A stretch of 64,000 nucleotides of DNA from Corallium rubrum (lineage: Eukaryota > Cnidaria > Anthozoa > Scleralcyonacea > Coralliidae): NCBI GenBank assembly GCA_964035015.1, contig OZ036008.1:6747504-6811503 (forward strand). The letters are read 5' to 3'. Positions within the stretch are counted from its first letter, which is position 1. Each line of letters starts with the position of its first letter. Below the pieces are notes generated by a model. The model did not search any database. It saw only the letters and a list, made by a program, of their open reading frames with translations, and had not been told where the DNA came from. Shown here piece after piece: positions 62,195 through 64,000 of the stretch. Both the position numbers and the translations under genes were made by a program.

Positions 62195-63377
62195 CAATAG
62201 AATGCCCTCGGAGCCAATCAAAACATAGAATTCAACGATTGACTCACGACAAACCACCGAAGCCAAAATTGTAAGTGTAGTACTTCATGCAAGTCAATGC
62301 TATGGCAGCATGGAGTTTATTGAGGTATAAATAAATATTTATTCAAACAACAACATAAATACCAGATTTGGTATATAAGATACATACATATAACATATAA
62401 ACTGAACTACGTGCTCAACTACTGTATAGACTTTCAAAACTTGTTAAAACATTAAAACAGTATTTAGCTACCAAAGTCATAATTGTTTTGTCTTGCATAG
62501 CAATGACATACATAAAAAGGTCTTGGTAGCTAAATTTAGTAAACGAGTTATTTATTTTACAGAGACTTTCCATAAAATTAACTCTAAGATCGGCGAACTT
62601 TCTGTTTCTGCATGACATTAAAAGGTGTTGTTCGTTCCCAATCTCATTTAGATCACAATGTTTGCATAATCTTTCACTGTATGAAACATTTCCGTATCGA
62701 CCAGTTTCAACAGGTAATTTATGAGCTGAAATTCTTAATTTTGTAACCGCTTGACGATGTTTGAAGTTGCGAATTGAAGAAAGATATTTTTCAAAGCCAA
62801 AATTTATTTTCAGTTTTTTAAAGACTCTTAATTTGCCATTATTTCCACCTTGTTGAATCTGCTCTTTCCAGTATTCGGTATAAAACTCATGTAATTTATT
62901 CCTCAAGTAATGGCAAAAATTTCCTTGTTCTTCGGGTGGTATTACAAAATTTTTAAAATTATTAACTTCTATATTACATAGTTGTAGTAAATATTTTGTG
63001 AATAATATTGGTTGTAAATTAGAGTCCATACAGACTCTCGCTGCTTCACCAGCGAGGGTATCTGTAAAAGTTGAGCTTTTGATGCGAAACCAATATTTTG
63101 TTATAAGTGTAGCTATTTGTATAATTAGGGGTGCCCTTCCTAGTTCACCATAGACAGCTAAATTAGTAGATTTTGAGTGCACACCCAAGATTCTTTTGCA
63201 GAATTTTAGATGTAGTCTTTCTATATCATTTGTTAATTTAAAAATTTTGGTTTTAAACATCGCAAAAGAGTTTATTTTACCCAGTAAGTATGGACCCCAA
63301 ATTTCGCAGCTATACAGTAAAACGAGATATTCAGGGAGCGAGATATTTATTTCAAGAATAGAAGTTTTACAAGCTTA
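62195..63377 (-). mobile_element. 3' part of a non-LTR retrotransposon (LINE), 5'-truncated
   Basis: The minus-strand frame 63377-62415 contains LLYSCEIWGP and LHLKFCKRILGVHSKSTNLA, followed by YGELGRAPL. A CCHC-like C-terminal finger (CKHCDLNEIGNEQHLLMSC) ends the frame. This is the usual end of LINE ORF2 proteins (C-terminal to the reverse transcriptase). The RT core itself is absent in this window. A 220-bp 3' UTR and a pentanucleotide tail follow. Confidence 0.85.
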
Positions 63378-63383
63378 GTAAGT

Positions 63384-64000
63384 ACTTTAAGTATGAATCG
63401 TTGTCAATTAAATGTGATGTACTATAGATGTTGGAATGATACGTTTTTCTTTGGACAATTTCATATTCAGACGAGGCAATTTATATGACCAACGTGTTTA
63501 CATGTATTCAGCAGTCAGATCGAGCTTTGTAAACTGACAAGGCTGTGCATTGCTGAACAGAAATGGAATTTTCTTCTAAGAAAACAAAACTAGCTTCATG
63601 ATCAAGCGACAATGTGCAAAACCTGTGGTGGTTCATGAGCGAAATTATTATGCTATTAAATAACATATTGTACAATAGGCAAATGTCAGTGACAGGCTAT
63701 GTAGAGAGTGCGAAACGGCAAGCCTTTATATTTATAATAATGGGGTAATTAAATTGTATGCTGCAGTAATGTCAATGTCATACAAAAATTTATGTCATGA
63801 ATGCCAAACATTTATTCTACCTTTTACTGCATGCATGCATATACAGTATATGTCTACTTGATCTTGAAGAACAATTAATGTATAGTTGCTTTCATAATTT
63901 TGATGACAATTGCTGGAGATCTTCGTTCACAACTTCATTATTTCTAAACTTTACAGCAGTTCTACTTCAGATTCCAACTGGATTGCATTATAATTATTTG
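63384..64000. other. AT-rich stretch without recognised features
   Basis: No ORF, repeat or exon-like signal stands out apart from a TGCATGCATGCAT run near 63830. Confidence 0.5.

Overview
The window looks like nuclear DNA of an invertebrate animal, most likely a cnidarian or another early-branching marine metazoan (inference). It is AT-rich, carries spliced GT-AG genes with small exons in large introns, and is crowded with MITEs, hAT, Ginger-like and Mutator-like elements, tRNA-derived SINEs, Penelope-like fragments, a LINE tail and one Ty3/gypsy element. No bacterial-style operon is present. Three host genes can be read exon by exon.

(1) About 1-23.3 kb, minus strand: an Ataxin-2 (ATXN2) orthologue. 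Seventeen coding exons run from the ATG at 23323 to 677 and continue past the left edge. They cover the Lsm domain, LsmAD region and PAM2 motif. A young, apparently whole Ty3/gypsy element (8822-14426) sits antisense in one intron, and the other introns hold many MITEs.

(2) 39.1-41.4 kb, plus strand: a four-exon gene for a 193-residue secreted, almost entirely helical protein. Its signal peptide, four predicted amphipathic helices, all-phase-0 introns and exon-to-helix mapping match the layout of vertebrate IL-6/G-CSF-class four-helix cytokines. This is the most interesting object in the window.

(3) 46.7-58.1 kb, minus strand: a nine-exon TP53I13-like (DUF3105-type) single-pass membrane protein of 400 residues. 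It includes 38-bp and 23-bp microexons, and the reading frame closes exactly across all nine exons.

The rest is accessory DNA. 23.9-39 kb is a MITE, satellite and Penelope-like desert with only weak hints of coding. 42-46 kb holds MITEs and a hAT element with a perfect 8-bp target duplication. 49-56.5 kb holds further hAT elements (one encoding an internally deleted BED-hATC protein), tetranucleotide arrays and a palindromic Penelope-like dimer. 58-60.3 kb holds a Ginger-like element and hAT MITEs. 60.6-61.7 kb is a tandem array of about 200-235 bp units. 62.1-63.4 kb is the 3' end of a LINE. Nothing recognisable is seen in 63.4-64 kb.

All coordinates and splice sites were read by eye. Family names rest on motif recognition, not on database searches.
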